NCBI RefSeq assembly: GCF_000520815.1
Contig: NZ_ASRY01000315.1
Span: 23,864-87,863 of the forward strand
Length of the DNA stretch: 64,000 nt
Reading direction: 5' to 3'
Origin: Paenibacillus maysiensis
GTDB lineage: Bacteria > Bacillota > Bacilli > Paenibacillales > Paenibacillaceae
The notes beneath the pieces were generated by a model. That model saw only the letters and a program-made list of their open reading frames with translations, was not told where the DNA came from and ran no database searches. The translations under genes and the position numbers were made by a program. Below are positions 54,656 to 64,000 of the stretch, piece by piece (position 1 is the stretch's first letter; each line of letters starts with the position of its first letter).

Positions 54656-56467
54656 TTAGATAAGAGGGGCGGGTTTTACGATCAATGGCAGTGTCAATCT
54701 CACTTTGGTACCCTCGCCTTTTTTGCTGGCAATGGTCACGCCGTATTCTTCTCCATATAAAAGGGTAATGCGGTTGTGAACGTTCTGAATGCCGATGCCC
54801 GTGAACAGTTGGCGCTTGCTCTTGGGGTTCGGAAGTCCGTCCTGCACAGCATGTCCGTCCATATCCATACCGTCCCCGTCGTCGACTACTTCGCAGATGA
54901 GAGTGTCGTCCGTTTTGGACACCAATATATAGATGTGTCCTGTATTTTTTTCATTAAATGCATGGAAAAATGAATTTTCGATAAAAGGCTGGATAATCAG
55001 CTTGGGAACATGGTACTCCAGACAATCCGGCGACACAAAATAATTCACCTGTACCCGCTGCCCATAGCGCACATGGTTAATGAACACGTAATTTTGCATG
55101 TTGGCCATTTCCTGCTCGATGGTGATCGTTTCACTTACATTGCTGATCGTATTTTGCAGTAAAGAAATGAGCGCGTTGATCGTCTCGGCGGCGGTCTCCT
55201 TGTTTCCTTTGAGCACCAGCATTTTGATCGAAGCCAGTGTATTGTACAGAAAATGCGGATTGATCTGCCGCTGCAGTGCAGCCAGTTCTGCATTTCGTTG
55301 CCCTTTTTGCGTCTCTAGAAGCTTCTGGATATAGTCATTCAGTTCATCCAGCATGTAGTTGTAGGCATGACTCAACTGTCTGACCTCATAGCTGCCCGTT
55401 ACCGGGATATAGTTATCAAAATTTTTCTCGCGGACGGTCGACATTTGCTTGACCAGCCGGGTCAGAGAACGAATCAGGCGACGGGAAATCAGAAAAACAA
55501 TTAACAAAGCAATCAACACGATGCCAATGCAGATCAGTACAACGGATTTGACGTCAATAATCTGTCCGATCGCGGTTTGTCTGTCGATCATGTTCACCAG
55601 ATAAAAATCATAAGAAGGAATGTAGTTGGAAAGAAGGATGCTTTCCTTGTTCATCACATCGGCATTGATGTAGTTAAGTCCCTGTTCATTAATTTTTGTG
55701 GCATAGCCTAGCAGCTCATTGGAACGTTGTCCGATCAAGTCCTGACGGTTGCTCGACACAATGAGTCCCGATTTGTCCAAAATGAGTACATCATTGCCGT
55801 TGCTTGTGAAGTTGTTATAGAAGCGGCGGAGCTCCGGCTCGCGAATGGCAATGTAGATCATGCCATACAACGTACCGCTAGTTCGCTCCATAAATGCCTT
55901 GGAGGCGATAATATAGGGTGTGGGTTTCTGTGCGGTAGTATTCATTTGCTGACGCAATAGATCTGTATCCAGCTGATACATAAGCCGTGTCGGCTGTGCC
56001 GCGTTTCGGGCTGTAATCAAACTGCTCTTGAGCTCCTCCGCAGTTACCGGCCAGTAGGACGAGTCGGAATAGAAGCTTCGACCGTTCATGCCCGTTATGG
56101 CGACACTAACATCATAGGCGTCAACATTTGATTTAATCTGCTTCATCTGCTGTGCCATACCGAAGTAGATTCGCGCCGAGTTAATGGAGTCGGATTGTCC
56201 TCCTGTCAGGTAGTTTTTGACCGTTCCATTTTCCGAAGCATGGGTTACGGCATTCACGATAGAATCATTGAAGGATTCAAAGCTGGATTCAATCTGACTG
56301 AGTACCTTGGCATTTGTAATACTGAATGTTTCGGCGAACAGTCGTTCAGACATCCGAATCGTCACCAAAGAGGTCAGCAAGGACACCGCAGTGATGCTGA
56401 CCACCATAACGACAAATATTTTAAAGAACAGACCTTGATATTTGATTTTATGGATATACCTTTTCAT
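54656..56467 (-). CDS. Sensor histidine kinase, YesM/LytS type
   Basis: 603 residues from ATG 56467. A membrane anchor near residue 15-40 (IFVVMVVSITAVSLLTSL), an extracellular sensor of about 250 residues, then a second membrane helix (VVLICIGIVLIALLIVFLIS). A HAMP linker follows, then the His_kinase core (RQINPHFLYNTLASIKMLVL) with the phosphate-accepting His. The ATP-binding N and G boxes are FIENSFFHAF and EVVDDGDGMDM. It senses an extracellular sugar and phosphorylates the adjacent YesN-like regulator. It is 39 bases downstream of that gene. Confidence 0.93.
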   Translation of the reverse strand: MKRYIHKIKYQGLFFKIFVVMVVSITAVSLLTSLVTIRMSERLFAETFSITNAKVLSQIESSFESFNDSIVNAVTHASENGTVKNYLTGGQSDSINSARIYFGMAQQMKQIKSNVDAYDVSVAITGMNGRSFYSDSSYWPVTAEELKSSLITARNAAQPTRLMYQLDTDLLRQQMNTTAQKPTPYIIASKAFMERTSGTLYGMIYIAIREPELRRFYNNFTSNGNDVLILDKSGLIVSSNRQDLIGQRSNELLGYATKINEQGLNYINADVMNKESILLSNYIPSYDFYLVNMIDRQTAIGQIIDVKSVVLICIGIVLIALLIVFLISRRLIRSLTRLVKQMSTVREKNFDNYIPVTGSYEVRQLSHAYNYMLDELNDYIQKLLETQKGQRNAELAALQRQINPHFLYNTLASIKMLVLKGNKETAAETINALISLLQNTISNVSETITIEQEMANMQNYVFINHVRYGQRVQVNYFVSPDCLEYHVPKLIIQPFIENSFFHAFNEKNTGHIYILVSKTDDTLICEVVDDGDGMDMDGHAVQDGLPNPKSKRQLFTGIGIQNVHNRITLLYGEEYGVTIASKKGEGTKVRLTLPLIVKPAPLI

Positions 56468-56506
56468 ATTAAATCTCTTTTCTGCTGGCAGATATGCTCT
56501 TGCTGT

Positions 56507-58066
56507 CTAATGGAGAGGCTCCCGGCGATATTGGCTGGGTGAGTAACCCATTACCTTTTTGAACACTTTGGTAAAATAGCTGGGGTCCGAATAGCCAACG
56601 GTGCTGCTAATATCCGAAATGGACATTGTCCCCGACCGCAGCAGCTCAGCTGCCTTTTCAACCCGAATTTTGTTCAGATACTCGCTGAAGCCCTCTGTAT
56701 GGTGAGTTGTAAAATAACTGGACAAGTAAGAGGGATTAAAATGAAAATATTGACCGAGTGTCGTCAAATTGAGCGTTTCCGCGTGATGTTCCTCGATATA
56801 TTCCAGCAGCTTCTTCATGCTCGGACTGCTTCCTTGCTGTGTTTTGGCCAGAATCTGCATGTTCGCTTCCTCTAAAAAGGTCTCCAGCAATCGCACTGCC
56901 TCATGTACGTGAGGGGCATCATTAATTGTTTTGAAATAGGAGTATTTCGCCGCATCCAGTTCCTTCATATCATACCCCTGATTCCCGAGCAAAATCGTAA
57001 TGTTGAATACGATGTTCCCGAGAAGGGATTTGAATTCAAAAGCGGTGAAGGTATAGTTGCCGGACATAGCGGCTACATAAGACCTCAAATCCTGAAAAGC
57101 CGTATCAAAATGCTCACGCTTCATTTCTTCCGTGAACTGTTTTAAGTTAAACGAGCTGTTCACCTGAACAGGCTTGGGGAGTTCGTCTTCCATCAGAAGC
57201 GCGGTTCCTGGGAAGTAAAAGCGATAGCTGAGCAGTTTGGGCAGTTCATCCTGATAGACCTCGCTCATTTGATTAAAATCATCAAACAAACGGCTGATCG
57301 CCCAGCCTGTCTGTGGCTCGACTTGCTTCGTCTCCTGAGCTACTTCTCGGACCGTAGCCATCCAGGAGTGTAATTCACGCGGATCAAGATTAGCTAAAAA
57401 AACAGCCGTGTTTGCATCAGACGGCAGTTGTCGCAACACGATTTGTTCACAGGCAGATGTCACTCGATCGGTGAGCTTGGAAAATAGGTACGAGGCAGGG
57501 TGGGAGTGGACTTTCCCCTGTGGTTCCGCCTGCCCCACGCCTATGAGTGCAAAATGGGCATACGGAAATTCCTGCTTCAGCAGTTCCGTGTCATAGTCGA
57601 TGCTATAGCCGGAAATGAGCTTTTCTATCACATGATCCATCGTAATTCGGTTATTCCCGGCATCCGCCTGATACTGAATGGACGGAATTTTGCGGGCTGT
57701 TCTCTGGAGCACTTGAAGTAGCTCATCTGTGTCCAGCTTGGGCTTCAAAATATAGTCAGCAACACCTTGCTGGAAGGTGGATCGCACGTAATTAAACTCG
57801 CCGTAGCTACTGAGCACAATGACCTCAATATCAGGATAATTCTGTCTGACAATGCGTGTCAGTTCTTCACCGTCCATGATAGGCATCACGATATCCGTAA
57901 TGACAATATGCGGGCGCAAAGTCTCAATCAGCGCTAACGCTTCTTTTCCATTAGAAGCCTCGCCTACAATGCGAAATCCATACTGTTCCCACGATAAATG
58001 ATGCTTGATCCCTTGCCGTACCAATATCTCATCATCTACAATCAAAATATTGCATAGCTCTTTCAT
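56507..58066 (-). CDS. Response regulator with AraC-type DNA-binding domain, YesN type
   Basis: 519 residues from ATG 58066. Receiver domain 1-120 has the acidic pair DD at 11-12, the phospho-acceptor Asp58 in VITDIVMPIMDG and Lys in YILKPKL. A long middle domain links to a C-terminal double helix-turn-helix (LNLTTLGQYFHFNPSYLSSY, SMSISDISSTVGYSDPSYFT). It is activated by the YesM-like kinase and probably turns on the galactoside transporter and lacZ genes downstream. Confidence 0.93.
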   Translation of the reverse strand: MKELCNILIVDDEILVRQGIKHHLSWEQYGFRIVGEASNGKEALALIETLRPHIVITDIVMPIMDGEELTRIVRQNYPDIEVIVLSSYGEFNYVRSTFQQGVADYILKPKLDTDELLQVLQRTARKIPSIQYQADAGNNRITMDHVIEKLISGYSIDYDTELLKQEFPYAHFALIGVGQAEPQGKVHSHPASYLFSKLTDRVTSACEQIVLRQLPSDANTAVFLANLDPRELHSWMATVREVAQETKQVEPQTGWAISRLFDDFNQMSEVYQDELPKLLSYRFYFPGTALLMEDELPKPVQVNSSFNLKQFTEEMKREHFDTAFQDLRSYVAAMSGNYTFTAFEFKSLLGNIVFNITILLGNQGYDMKELDAAKYSYFKTINDAPHVHEAVRLLETFLEEANMQILAKTQQGSSPSMKKLLEYIEEHHAETLNLTTLGQYFHFNPSYLSSYFTTHHTEGFSEYLNKIRVEKAAELLRSGTMSISDISSTVGYSDPSYFTKVFKKVMGYSPSQYRREPLH

Positions 58067-58252
58067 GGCAGCACTCTCCGTAATTATACCTATTCAAAAA
58101 AGACCTCCATAAGGCGGACGTCACATCATTTGAGACACATAGTTGATAACGCTTCCAACTTAGCTTAAATATAAAGCATTTAATCCTTACATGCTAACAT
58201 AAACCTCTGTCTAATCCAAAGGTAATTTAGTTCAAATGGCATGTAAAACGAC

Positions 58253-58283
58253 AAAAAAGGCCGCCGAGAAGATCTCGACAGCC
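58253..58283 (-). terminator. Terminator of udk
   Basis: Minus strand: AGGCTGTCGAGA, loop TCT, TCTCGGCGGCCT (two wobble pairs), then TTTTTT. Confidence 0.85.
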
Positions 58284-58307
58284 TGAGTAAACCGGGCTAC
58301 CTTTACC

Positions 58308-58943
58308 TTAAACGGTACCCCATGTCCGATCTCCTGCCAAATATTTTTCAGTCAAAATAGACAGCAGTTGAATACCAACCTCATTGTGTCCTCCCTCAGG
58401 AAGGATCAGGTCAGCGTATTTCTTGGAAGGCTCAATAAATGCCTCGTGCATAGGCTTAACCGTACTCAAATAGTGATCGTGGATCGACTGAATGGTGCGG
58501 CCTCGCTCCTCAATATCTCGAAGTACCCGGCGAAGTATACGCACATCCGGATCGGTGTCGACAAATACCTTGATGTCGAGTAGTTGACGGAGCTTTTCGT
58601 CAGACAGTACGTGCAGTCCTTCTAGCATGACGATATGATTCGGTAGAAGCTCTACCGTCTCGTCTGTAGAACGAGCATGAACCGTGAAGTCATATACTGG
58701 CGCGTGGGTCGCTTGTCCTTTTTTCAGACAATGGAGATGCTCAATAAGCAAGTCGTTGTCAAAGGCAAACGGATGATCATAATTGACCAAAGCACGTTCG
58801 TCATAGCTCAGATGTGAATGGTCTTTATAGTAGTTATCCTGAGATATGAAAGTCACTTTATTAGATCCCAGACGTTCAACGACAGCGCGTGCTACCGTCG
58901 ATTTACCGGAACCCGTACCGCCGGCAATACCAATAATAAGCAT
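58308..58943 (-). CDS. udk: Uridine kinase
   Basis: 211 residues from ATG 58943. The P-loop GIAGGTGSGKST lies at residues 5-16, then SQDNYYKDHSHLSYDERALV, YDHPFAFDNDLLIEHL, and the LID region RRVLRDIEERGRTIQSIHDH, all diagnostic of uridine/cytidine kinase in pyrimidine salvage. Length matches the family. It is monocistronic with its own terminator. Confidence 0.95.
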   Translation of the reverse strand: MLIIGIAGGTGSGKSTVARAVVERLGSNKVTFISQDNYYKDHSHLSYDERALVNYDHPFAFDNDLLIEHLHCLKKGQATHAPVYDFTVHARSTDETVELLPNHIVMLEGLHVLSDEKLRQLLDIKVFVDTDPDVRILRRVLRDIEERGRTIQSIHDHYLSTVKPMHEAFIEPSKKYADLILPEGGHNEVGIQLLSILTEKYLAGDRTWGTV

Positions 58944-59018
58944 GGCGTTTCACTTACCCTTCCCTAAATGTATCCCGATACAACTCAAGTATTGTAGCAC
59001 AATGCGCACTTTTTTTCA

Positions 59019-59540
59019 TCAATGCTGAACGTTGTATTTCTTCCATTTTCGTATCCTGGCCCGGAATGTTTTAAACGGTGCCGCAGAGTTGATATGAATC
59101 CATCTGGCCATGGGCCAGTTTGGATTACTGCCAGTCCACTTGTGAATGCCCTGTATGAAGAGTTCTTCATGACTGAGTGTGTCAATCCAGTCCAGCCATT
59201 TTTGCTCGGTCAACTTGAATAAATGGCGTAATTCACTTAAAGAGTGATGGGAGTAGGTCTTGTAAAAGGATTGGTAAAGTTCGCCTAGCCTATTCCATTT
59301 ATAGTTCGGTGCAGGCATGATGACGGTTTTTCCTTCCTTTTCGTCTCTGTCCCATGACATGACAAGCTGTAGCCATCCGAGCTGGTAGGCAATCATTTCA
59401 GTAGGGGTTTTATCTACCTCGGGAATTCGAATATCCTTTTGTTCCTCGGCTACCTCCTTGAATTCACTGTCGAATAGCAGGTAGGAGGCATGGATGGCTT
59501 CTTTTAACTCCGTTTTGGAAGCGTACTGGTAGCCGGACAT
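59019..59540 (-). CDS. ClbS/DfsB-family four-helix protein
   Basis: 173 residues from ATG 59540. The pattern TKTELKEAI-like start (SKTELKEAIHASYLLFDSEF), DKTPTEMIAYQLGWLQLVMS and the end WIHINSAAPFKTFRARIRKW are typical of ClbS/DfsB (DinB-like) proteins. ClbS protects from colibactin; most relatives are unstudied. It is single and cytoplasmic. The 277 bases to the pectate lyase gene hold no other gene I can support. Confidence 0.88.
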   Translation of the reverse strand: MSGYQYASKTELKEAIHASYLLFDSEFKEVAEEQKDIRIPEVDKTPTEMIAYQLGWLQLVMSWDRDEKEGKTVIMPAPNYKWNRLGELYQSFYKTYSHHSLSELRHLFKLTEQKWLDWIDTLSHEELFIQGIHKWTGSNPNWPMARWIHINSAAPFKTFRARIRKWKKYNVQH

Positions 59541-59817
59541 CTGATCGCTCCTTTACATTGTAATCATGATATCAACCCTTTATATGTACCACTCTCAATA
59601 TGACAACCTTATGTCTTATTTAAAAATAAATAAAGTGATTTTTGTGATTTTATGCAAAGGCATTTGGTGTGTTCACGAAAAAAAGATGCAAAGTTAATAG
59701 ATAATTTAAGACAAAAGATAAGTAATTAGGCATATTTTAATATTTCTTTATGTGTCTATAATTATTGGAGGTAGTTGTTTTGATATTCATTAATCCAATT
59801 AAGAAGGAGATTGTTAC

Positions 59818-61911
59818 ATGAAGCCGAGTTTGTTGAAGAAATGTGCAAGTGTAATGCTGAGCAGTTCGTTGGCGCTGTCTTTATCGTTACCGTTACTAGG
59901 TCATGCGTATGCAGATGGGAATTTACAGGTAAATGACAATTTTGAACAAGGTGAAGCTCAGGGCTGGACAGTAGGCTCGGGGAACTGGTCTGTGGTCAAG
60001 GATGGAAATGGCTTTGCATACCAACAATCTAGTCGAAGTGAAAGCCAATCCGTTAAAGGTAATGCCTCATGGACGAACTACAGTGTGCAAGCAGATGTGT
60101 ATGTAGATGATTTTAACGGCTCCAACCGGGTATATGTTGCAGGCAGATATACAGATGCCGATAACTTCTACGCGGCTTCGTTGTACAACAAGAAGGGCGG
60201 AGCACTTGAAATTCGTAAAAAGGTAAACGGCTCTATGAAGACACTGGCTACCAACATGAACTACAAACTGGACACCAATACATGGTACACAGTGAAGCTG
60301 GAGCTGTCCGGTTCGGAAATTAAGATGTATGTCAATAATCAGCTGGAGCTGACCGCAACAGATTCCAGCCTTGCTTCCGGAGCCATTGGTTTGGTAACCT
60401 CCAAGGCGGTTGCCCAGTTCGATAATGTTATCGTATCCGGTGCTTCTTCTGAAGCAGATCCAGGTACAACACCTGTGAATCCAACACCAGGTACAGATAA
60501 CCCTACTCCTGGGGTGAACCCTGATGTAACCTCCAAAAATAACTATAATTTGACTGGCTTTTCGTATGGTAATACAGGTGGTGGCAACATTGCGGATACA
60601 GATGCCAACTACAAAAAGGTTTACAACGCTGTAGATCTCAACGAAGCACTTAAAAAGGGTACTAAAGTCAAAGTTATTGAGATCATGAATGATCTTGATT
60701 TGGGATGGAACGAAATGCCTGCTGCTGCGAAGGTCATGCCTTTTAGCGCAAACAACCCTGTGCTGACAAATCCCGTTTTGAAAAAAACAGGTGTGAGCAA
60801 AATCTATATAGAAAACTTGAATGGAATCACGATTTTCTCGGCAAATGGTGCTAAAATCAAACATGCTGGCTTTGTTATCAAAAGAAGCTCTAATTTGATT
60901 TTCCGTAACCTCGAATTTGACGAGCTTTGGGAATGGGATGAAGCAACCAAAGGGAACTATGACAAGAATGACTGGGATTATATCACGGTTGAAGGCCAAA
61001 GCTCCAAAGTATGGATTGACCATTGTACATTCAACAAAGCGTATGATGGCTTGGTGGATGTGAAAAAAGGCAGTAACGGAGTTACCATTTCCTGGTCCTT
61101 ATTCAAAGGAGATGACCGCAGCTCCAACAGCTGGGTGACCCAACAGGTTGACGCTATGGAAGCAGACAAATCTTCCTACCCTATGTATGCTTATCTGAGA
61201 AGCAGTGCAGTAGGAATGAGTAAAGAAGATATCATTGATATTGCAGCAGGACAAAAGAAAGCGCATCTGATTGGTGCTACGGAGATGGCCGCTGATAATG
61301 CAGATTTGGAAGTGACGCTGCACCATAACTACTACAAGGATATTCAAGACCGTATGCCGCGTTTGCGTGCTGGTAATGCCCATGCCTATAACATCGTTAT
61401 GGACGATGCCGGATTGGCCAGAGCCAAAAACAGAATTACGCCCGACATGGAAAAAGCGATTGCTGCCAAGGGATACCATTTTGACGTAATAGGTAACGGT
61501 GCGATTTCAACAGAAAATGGCGCGGTATTGCTTGAGAAATCGTATTTAATAGATGTATTTTCTCCTGTTCGTAATAACCAAAAGGATCCAAACGCTGCGG
61601 ATTACACAGGTAAAATCAAAGCAGAGGACGTCATCTTATCGGATAACGGCACCGTATTCAGAGGAGGCAGCGACGATGCAAATAGCCCGTTAGCTCCGTA
61701 TCCTGTGAAGGACAAGGCCTTCTCTTGGAATGGATTCACGACGTTGCCATACAGCTACACAGCCGAAGATCCTGAAAACCTGGTTGCTCAATTGCAGGCC
61801 AAGGACGGAGCTGGTGCAGGCAAGCTGAACTGGTCGAGTGAAAACTGGCTTAAAACCGTATACAAAGCAGCCGCTTCGAAGGTTGCAGAAACGGTGGAAG
61901 ATTCCGAATAA
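59818..61911 (+). CDS. Secreted pectate lyase, PL1, with N-terminal LamG-like module
   Basis: 697 residues from ATG 59818, with AAGGAG upstream. A signal peptide (SVMLSSSLALSLSLPLLGHA) ends near AYA-DG. Residues about 35-210 form a concanavalin-like module (VQADVYVDDFNGSNRVYVAG, YKLDTNTWYTVKLELSGSEI) that may bind pectin. A Pro/Thr linker follows, then the PL1 beta-helix: FRNLEFDELWEWDEATKGN, VWIDHCTFNKAYDGLVDVKK with calcium Asp residues, and DIQDRMPRLRAGNAHAYNIV with the catalytic Arg. It cleaves polygalacturonate by beta-elimination outside the cell. Confidence 0.93.
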   Translation: MKPSLLKKCASVMLSSSLALSLSLPLLGHAYADGNLQVNDNFEQGEAQGWTVGSGNWSVVKDGNGFAYQQSSRSESQSVKGNASWTNYSVQADVYVDDFNGSNRVYVAGRYTDADNFYAASLYNKKGGALEIRKKVNGSMKTLATNMNYKLDTNTWYTVKLELSGSEIKMYVNNQLELTATDSSLASGAIGLVTSKAVAQFDNVIVSGASSEADPGTTPVNPTPGTDNPTPGVNPDVTSKNNYNLTGFSYGNTGGGNIADTDANYKKVYNAVDLNEALKKGTKVKVIEIMNDLDLGWNEMPAAAKVMPFSANNPVLTNPVLKKTGVSKIYIENLNGITIFSANGAKIKHAGFVIKRSSNLIFRNLEFDELWEWDEATKGNYDKNDWDYITVEGQSSKVWIDHCTFNKAYDGLVDVKKGSNGVTISWSLFKGDDRSSNSWVTQQVDAMEADKSSYPMYAYLRSSAVGMSKEDIIDIAAGQKKAHLIGATEMAADNADLEVTLHHNYYKDIQDRMPRLRAGNAHAYNIVMDDAGLARAKNRITPDMEKAIAAKGYHFDVIGNGAISTENGAVLLEKSYLIDVFSPVRNNQKDPNAADYTGKIKAEDVILSDNGTVFRGGSDDANSPLAPYPVKDKAFSWNGFTTLPYSYTAEDPENLVAQLQAKDGAGAGKLNWSSENWLKTVYKAAASKVAETVEDSE

Positions 61912-61940
61912 GTATATTGGAAAAATAGCATTGGAATAAA

Positions 61941-61983
61941 AAGCAGCCGGGACAGATATACTCTGTTCCTGGCTGCTTTTTTT
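61941..61983 (+). terminator. Terminator of the pectate lyase gene
   Basis: AAGCAGCCGGGACAG pairs with CTGTTCCTGGCTGCTT (one mismatch), followed by seven T residues. Confidence 0.9.
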
Positions 61984-62016
61984 CGTATACACTTTCAGGA
62001 CGCGTTCGGCAAGCGC

Positions 62017-62361
62017 TTAACCGATAACGACAAACGAGGACACACCAGCGGGTACCGATCTGACCCGGAACAACGTTCCATCGTCTCTAAAGGTACGCAA
62101 AATATAAGGCTGGTTCGTAGGTGTGCGGACCCTGCTGAATCGGGCTGTGCCGAAACCGTCGAAATTCACGGCTTGCACAAAACTTCCATTTGTACGCCGG
62201 AGCACTGCAAAAAATCCCGTTGTAATAAAAGGTACTCCATCATTACGGGCCCAGATGACTGTGAACCGACGAAGGGTTTGCGTAGGACTTACATTACGAT
62301 ATTTCGTAACAGGAACCTTTCTGCCCGTAGACTTCAAGGTTTGAGGAGGACGAATGGCCAC
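62017..62361 (-). CDS. Hypothetical protein, 114 aa
   Basis: Starts at GTG 62361, with AAAGGAG 10 bases upstream. The protein is basic and rich in Thr, Arg, Val and Phe (RRFTVIWARNDGVPFITTGF, ARFSRVRTPTNQPYILRTFR), with repeating beta-strand character and no signal peptide. Similar short beta proteins occur in Paenibacillus, but I know no function; a spore-surface role is possible but not shown. Confidence 0.6.
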   Translation of the reverse strand: MAIRPPQTLKSTGRKVPVTKYRNVSPTQTLRRFTVIWARNDGVPFITTGFFAVLRRTNGSFVQAVNFDGFGTARFSRVRTPTNQPYILRTFRDDGTLFRVRSVPAGVSSFVVIG

Positions 62362-62462
62362 TTCATATCAACTCCTTTGTTGTGATGAGATAGTAGATGC
62401 ACACAAAGGAGTTTAGGACTGTGCTATAAACTACTTCTTAAAAATTAGGTTTATAGACCTCA

Positions 62463-64000
62463 TCATGCCCAATCGCGCCGTAGCGTAAAGAGTTCTTTCA
62501 ACGCATCCGTCGACAGCTCGGTAATCCAGCCCTCGGTGCTGGAAATGATCTGGTCACTAAGCTGCTGCTTGCTCTCCAGCATTTCGTCAATGCGTTCCTC
62601 CAGCGTGCCCAGCGAGATGAACTTGTGCACCTGTACGTCTTTCGTTTGTCCCATCCGGTAGGCGCGGTCTGTGGCCTGATTTTCAACAGCCGGATTCCAC
62701 CAGCGGTCGAAGTGAAAGACGTGGTTGGCGGCTGTCAGATTCAGACCCACCCCCCCAGCCTTGAGCGACAAAATAAATACGGACGGCTGCTCGTCAGGCG
62801 GCAGTGCGTGAGATTGGAACTGATCAATCATCCGGTCACGGGCCGTTTTGGACGTACTGCCATTGAGGTAGAGCACCGGCTCTTGTAGCTCTTGAGCGAG
62901 CACCTGCTGGAGCATCCGACCCATGCCAATATACTGGGTGAAAATAAGGCAGCGCTCGCCTTCCTCCCGCAGCTCCTTGACCATGGCCAGAATGCGCTCC
63001 AGCTTGGATGAACGGCTGATGACCGCTTCAAAATCGGGCTGACTATAACCGGAAGCCGTGGCATCCGGGGCCGCCTCCTTGGTTAAGAGCGCAGGATGGT
63101 CACAAAGCTGCTTCAACTGGGTAAGGGCAGATAAGATAGCACCTTTTCGCTCAATCCCCTCCAGCTTCTGCATCCGTTCCATGAGCTCTTTGACAATTTG
63201 GTCATAGAGCGCTCCCTGCTCGGAGGTGAGATGAATGTACGTTTTCATCTCATTTTTCTCGGGCAAATCAAGCTGTATAGCCGGGTCCTTCTTCTTGCGT
63301 CGCAGCATGAAGGGCTGAACCAGCTTTTGCAGGTCTATCGTTCGTTGCTCGTTATGTTCTTTCTCGATAGCATTGATGAACCGATTGCTGAAGGCGCGTG
63401 TGCTGCCCAGATAACCGGGATTGATAAAATCGTAAATCGACCATAGCTCGGACAGCCGATTTTCAATAGGCGTCCCGGTTAGCGCAATACGATGCCGGGC
63501 AGGGAAGCTGCGAACGGCAGTGGATTGCTTGGTTTGCGCATTTTTAATATTCTGCGCTTCATCAAGGCAAACCGAGTCCCAGGTTATGCTTTGTAGCAGC
63601 TCCTGATCGAGGGTTGCTGTAGCAAAGGAGGTCAGGATGACATCAGCTTGCTCGACTTCCTCGCGAAACAAGTCTCCCTGATCCCGCTTGCTTCCATAGT
63701 GGAGCATGACCTTCAATGAAGGGGCGAATCGGCTGAGTTCCTTTTGCCAGTTGCCTAGCACCGAAGTCGGGCAAATCAGCAGCGAGCTGGAGCGGACGCC
63801 TGTCTCTGCGGCGATGTCCTGCAGATGTAGCAAATAGGCAATAAACTGCACCGTTTTGCCAAGCCCCATATCATCGGCAAGGCAGGCACCCAGCCCAAAG
63901 CGCCGTAAAAAGGCAAGCCACGCATATCCGTCCCGTTGGTACGTCCGCAGCTCGGCTTGCAGTCCGTCCGGCACGTCCAGTGCCGGCCATTCGGACTGTC
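62463..64000 (-). CDS. SNF2-family helicase, C-terminal part, runs off window
   Basis: The minus-strand frame is open across 64000, so the N-terminal part is outside. Visible motifs are I (ADDMGLGKTVQFIAYLLHLQ), II (VCLDEAQNIKNAQTKQ), III (IALTGTPIENRLSELWSIYD), V (ILSLKAGGVGLNLTAANHVF) and VI (ATDRAYRMGQTKDVQVHKFI). This is a Swi2/Snf2 ATPase like B. subtilis YwqA, which usually carries an N-terminal SWIM zinc domain. It would translocate on DNA or remodel protein-DNA complexes. The C-terminus is complete. Confidence 0.93.
   Translation of the reverse strand, partial: QSEWPALDVPDGLQAELRTYQRDGYAWLAFLRRFGLGACLADDMGLGKTVQFIAYLLHLQDIAAETGVRSSSLLICPTSVLGNWQKELSRFAPSLKVMLHYGSKRDQGDLFREEVEQADVILTSFATATLDQELLQSITWDSVCLDEAQNIKNAQTKQSTAVRSFPARHRIALTGTPIENRLSELWSIYDFINPGYLGSTRAFSNRFINAIEKEHNEQRTIDLQKLVQPFMLRRKKKDPAIQLDLPEKNEMKTYIHLTSEQGALYDQIVKELMERMQKLEGIERKGAILSALTQLKQLCDHPALLTKEAAPDATASGYSQPDFEAVISRSSKLERILAMVKELREEGERCLIFTQYIGMGRMLQQVLAQELQEPVLYLNGSTSKTARDRMIDQFQSHALPPDEQPSVFILSLKAGGVGLNLTAANHVFHFDRWWNPAVENQATDRAYRMGQTKDVQVHKFISLGTLEERIDEMLESKQQLSDQIISSTEGWITELSTDALKELFTLRRDWA

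Noticed and set aside
60067..61023. Long minus-strand open frame of about 318 codons inside the pectate lyase gene
   Set aside because: Antisense shadow of a well-recognised secreted enzyme; no ribosome site or family features.

Overview
The window looks like a chromosomal segment of a Gram-positive, spore-former-type Firmicute, most probably a Paenibacillus of the P. polymyxa group. The reasons are strong AGGAGG-type ribosome sites with ATG, GTG and TTG starts, a B. subtilis-like pspA-ydjG-ydjH-ydjI operon, a YesM/YesN-type two-component pair driving a sugar ABC transporter, a beta-propeller phytase, and a family 1 pectate lyase. No rRNA, tRNA or CRISPR array was seen.

Positions 1-25 kb are accessory DNA. 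A minus-strand group (1-3.8 kb) carries a DUF927-type ATPase and unrecognised partners. It is followed by a broken lipoprotein gene, a membrane protein, a 48-residue membrane protein and an XRE regulator. At 7-15 kb lies a polymorphic-toxin locus: a VgrG-like spike protein with an HNH nuclease at its C-terminus, a translationally coupled immunity candidate, two overlapping-type accessory genes and a HigB/HigA-like toxin-antitoxin pair that splits them between 58-bp repeats. A broken DUF6119/TIGR04141 gene is joined to a fragment of one accessory gene at 15.9 kb. At 16-24.5 kb is the most interesting block. It holds a two-gene candidate restriction module (468-aa unknown plus a PD-(D/E)XK nuclease), a convergent 1238-aa protein with two adenine-type DNA methyltransferase halves, and a divergent GTPase of about 758 aa. 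These genes are preceded by perfect palindromes or mirrored GGAACAAC repeats. A serine-recombinase relic abuts the island's right end.

From 25 to 36 kb the content is more ordinary: DUF896 protein, DoxX, a TetR/MFS efflux pair with three operator-like sites, the PspA/YdjGHI envelope-stress operon, phytase and a MATE pump. These are interspersed with truncated genes. At 36.8-41.2 kb is an AT-rich sugar cassette: galactitol-type PTS IIC/IIB/IIA and an RpiB/LacAB-type isomerase on the minus strand, with a 6-phospho-3-hexuloisomerase-like SIS protein and a DeoR regulator on the plus strand. They share divergent promoters whose spacers carry the same 16-bp box.

The 41.2-48 kb stretch is a gene graveyard. 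It contains relics of an acetyltransferase, a tyrosine recombinase, a drug MFS pump and an ABC exporter, around an intact PEBP/GntR pair and a PadR-DUF1048-DUF1048 operon. Five copies of a roughly 27-bp palindromic repeat are scattered here. From 48 to 58 kb one minus-strand system covers sensing (YesN-like regulator, YesM-like kinase), uptake (binding protein, two permeases) and hydrolysis (GH2 beta-galactosidase) of a galactoside, with a cre site before the binding protein. The right end holds udk, a ClbS/DfsB-family protein, the secreted pectate lyase, a small unknown, and the 3' part of an SNF2 helicase gene that runs off the window.
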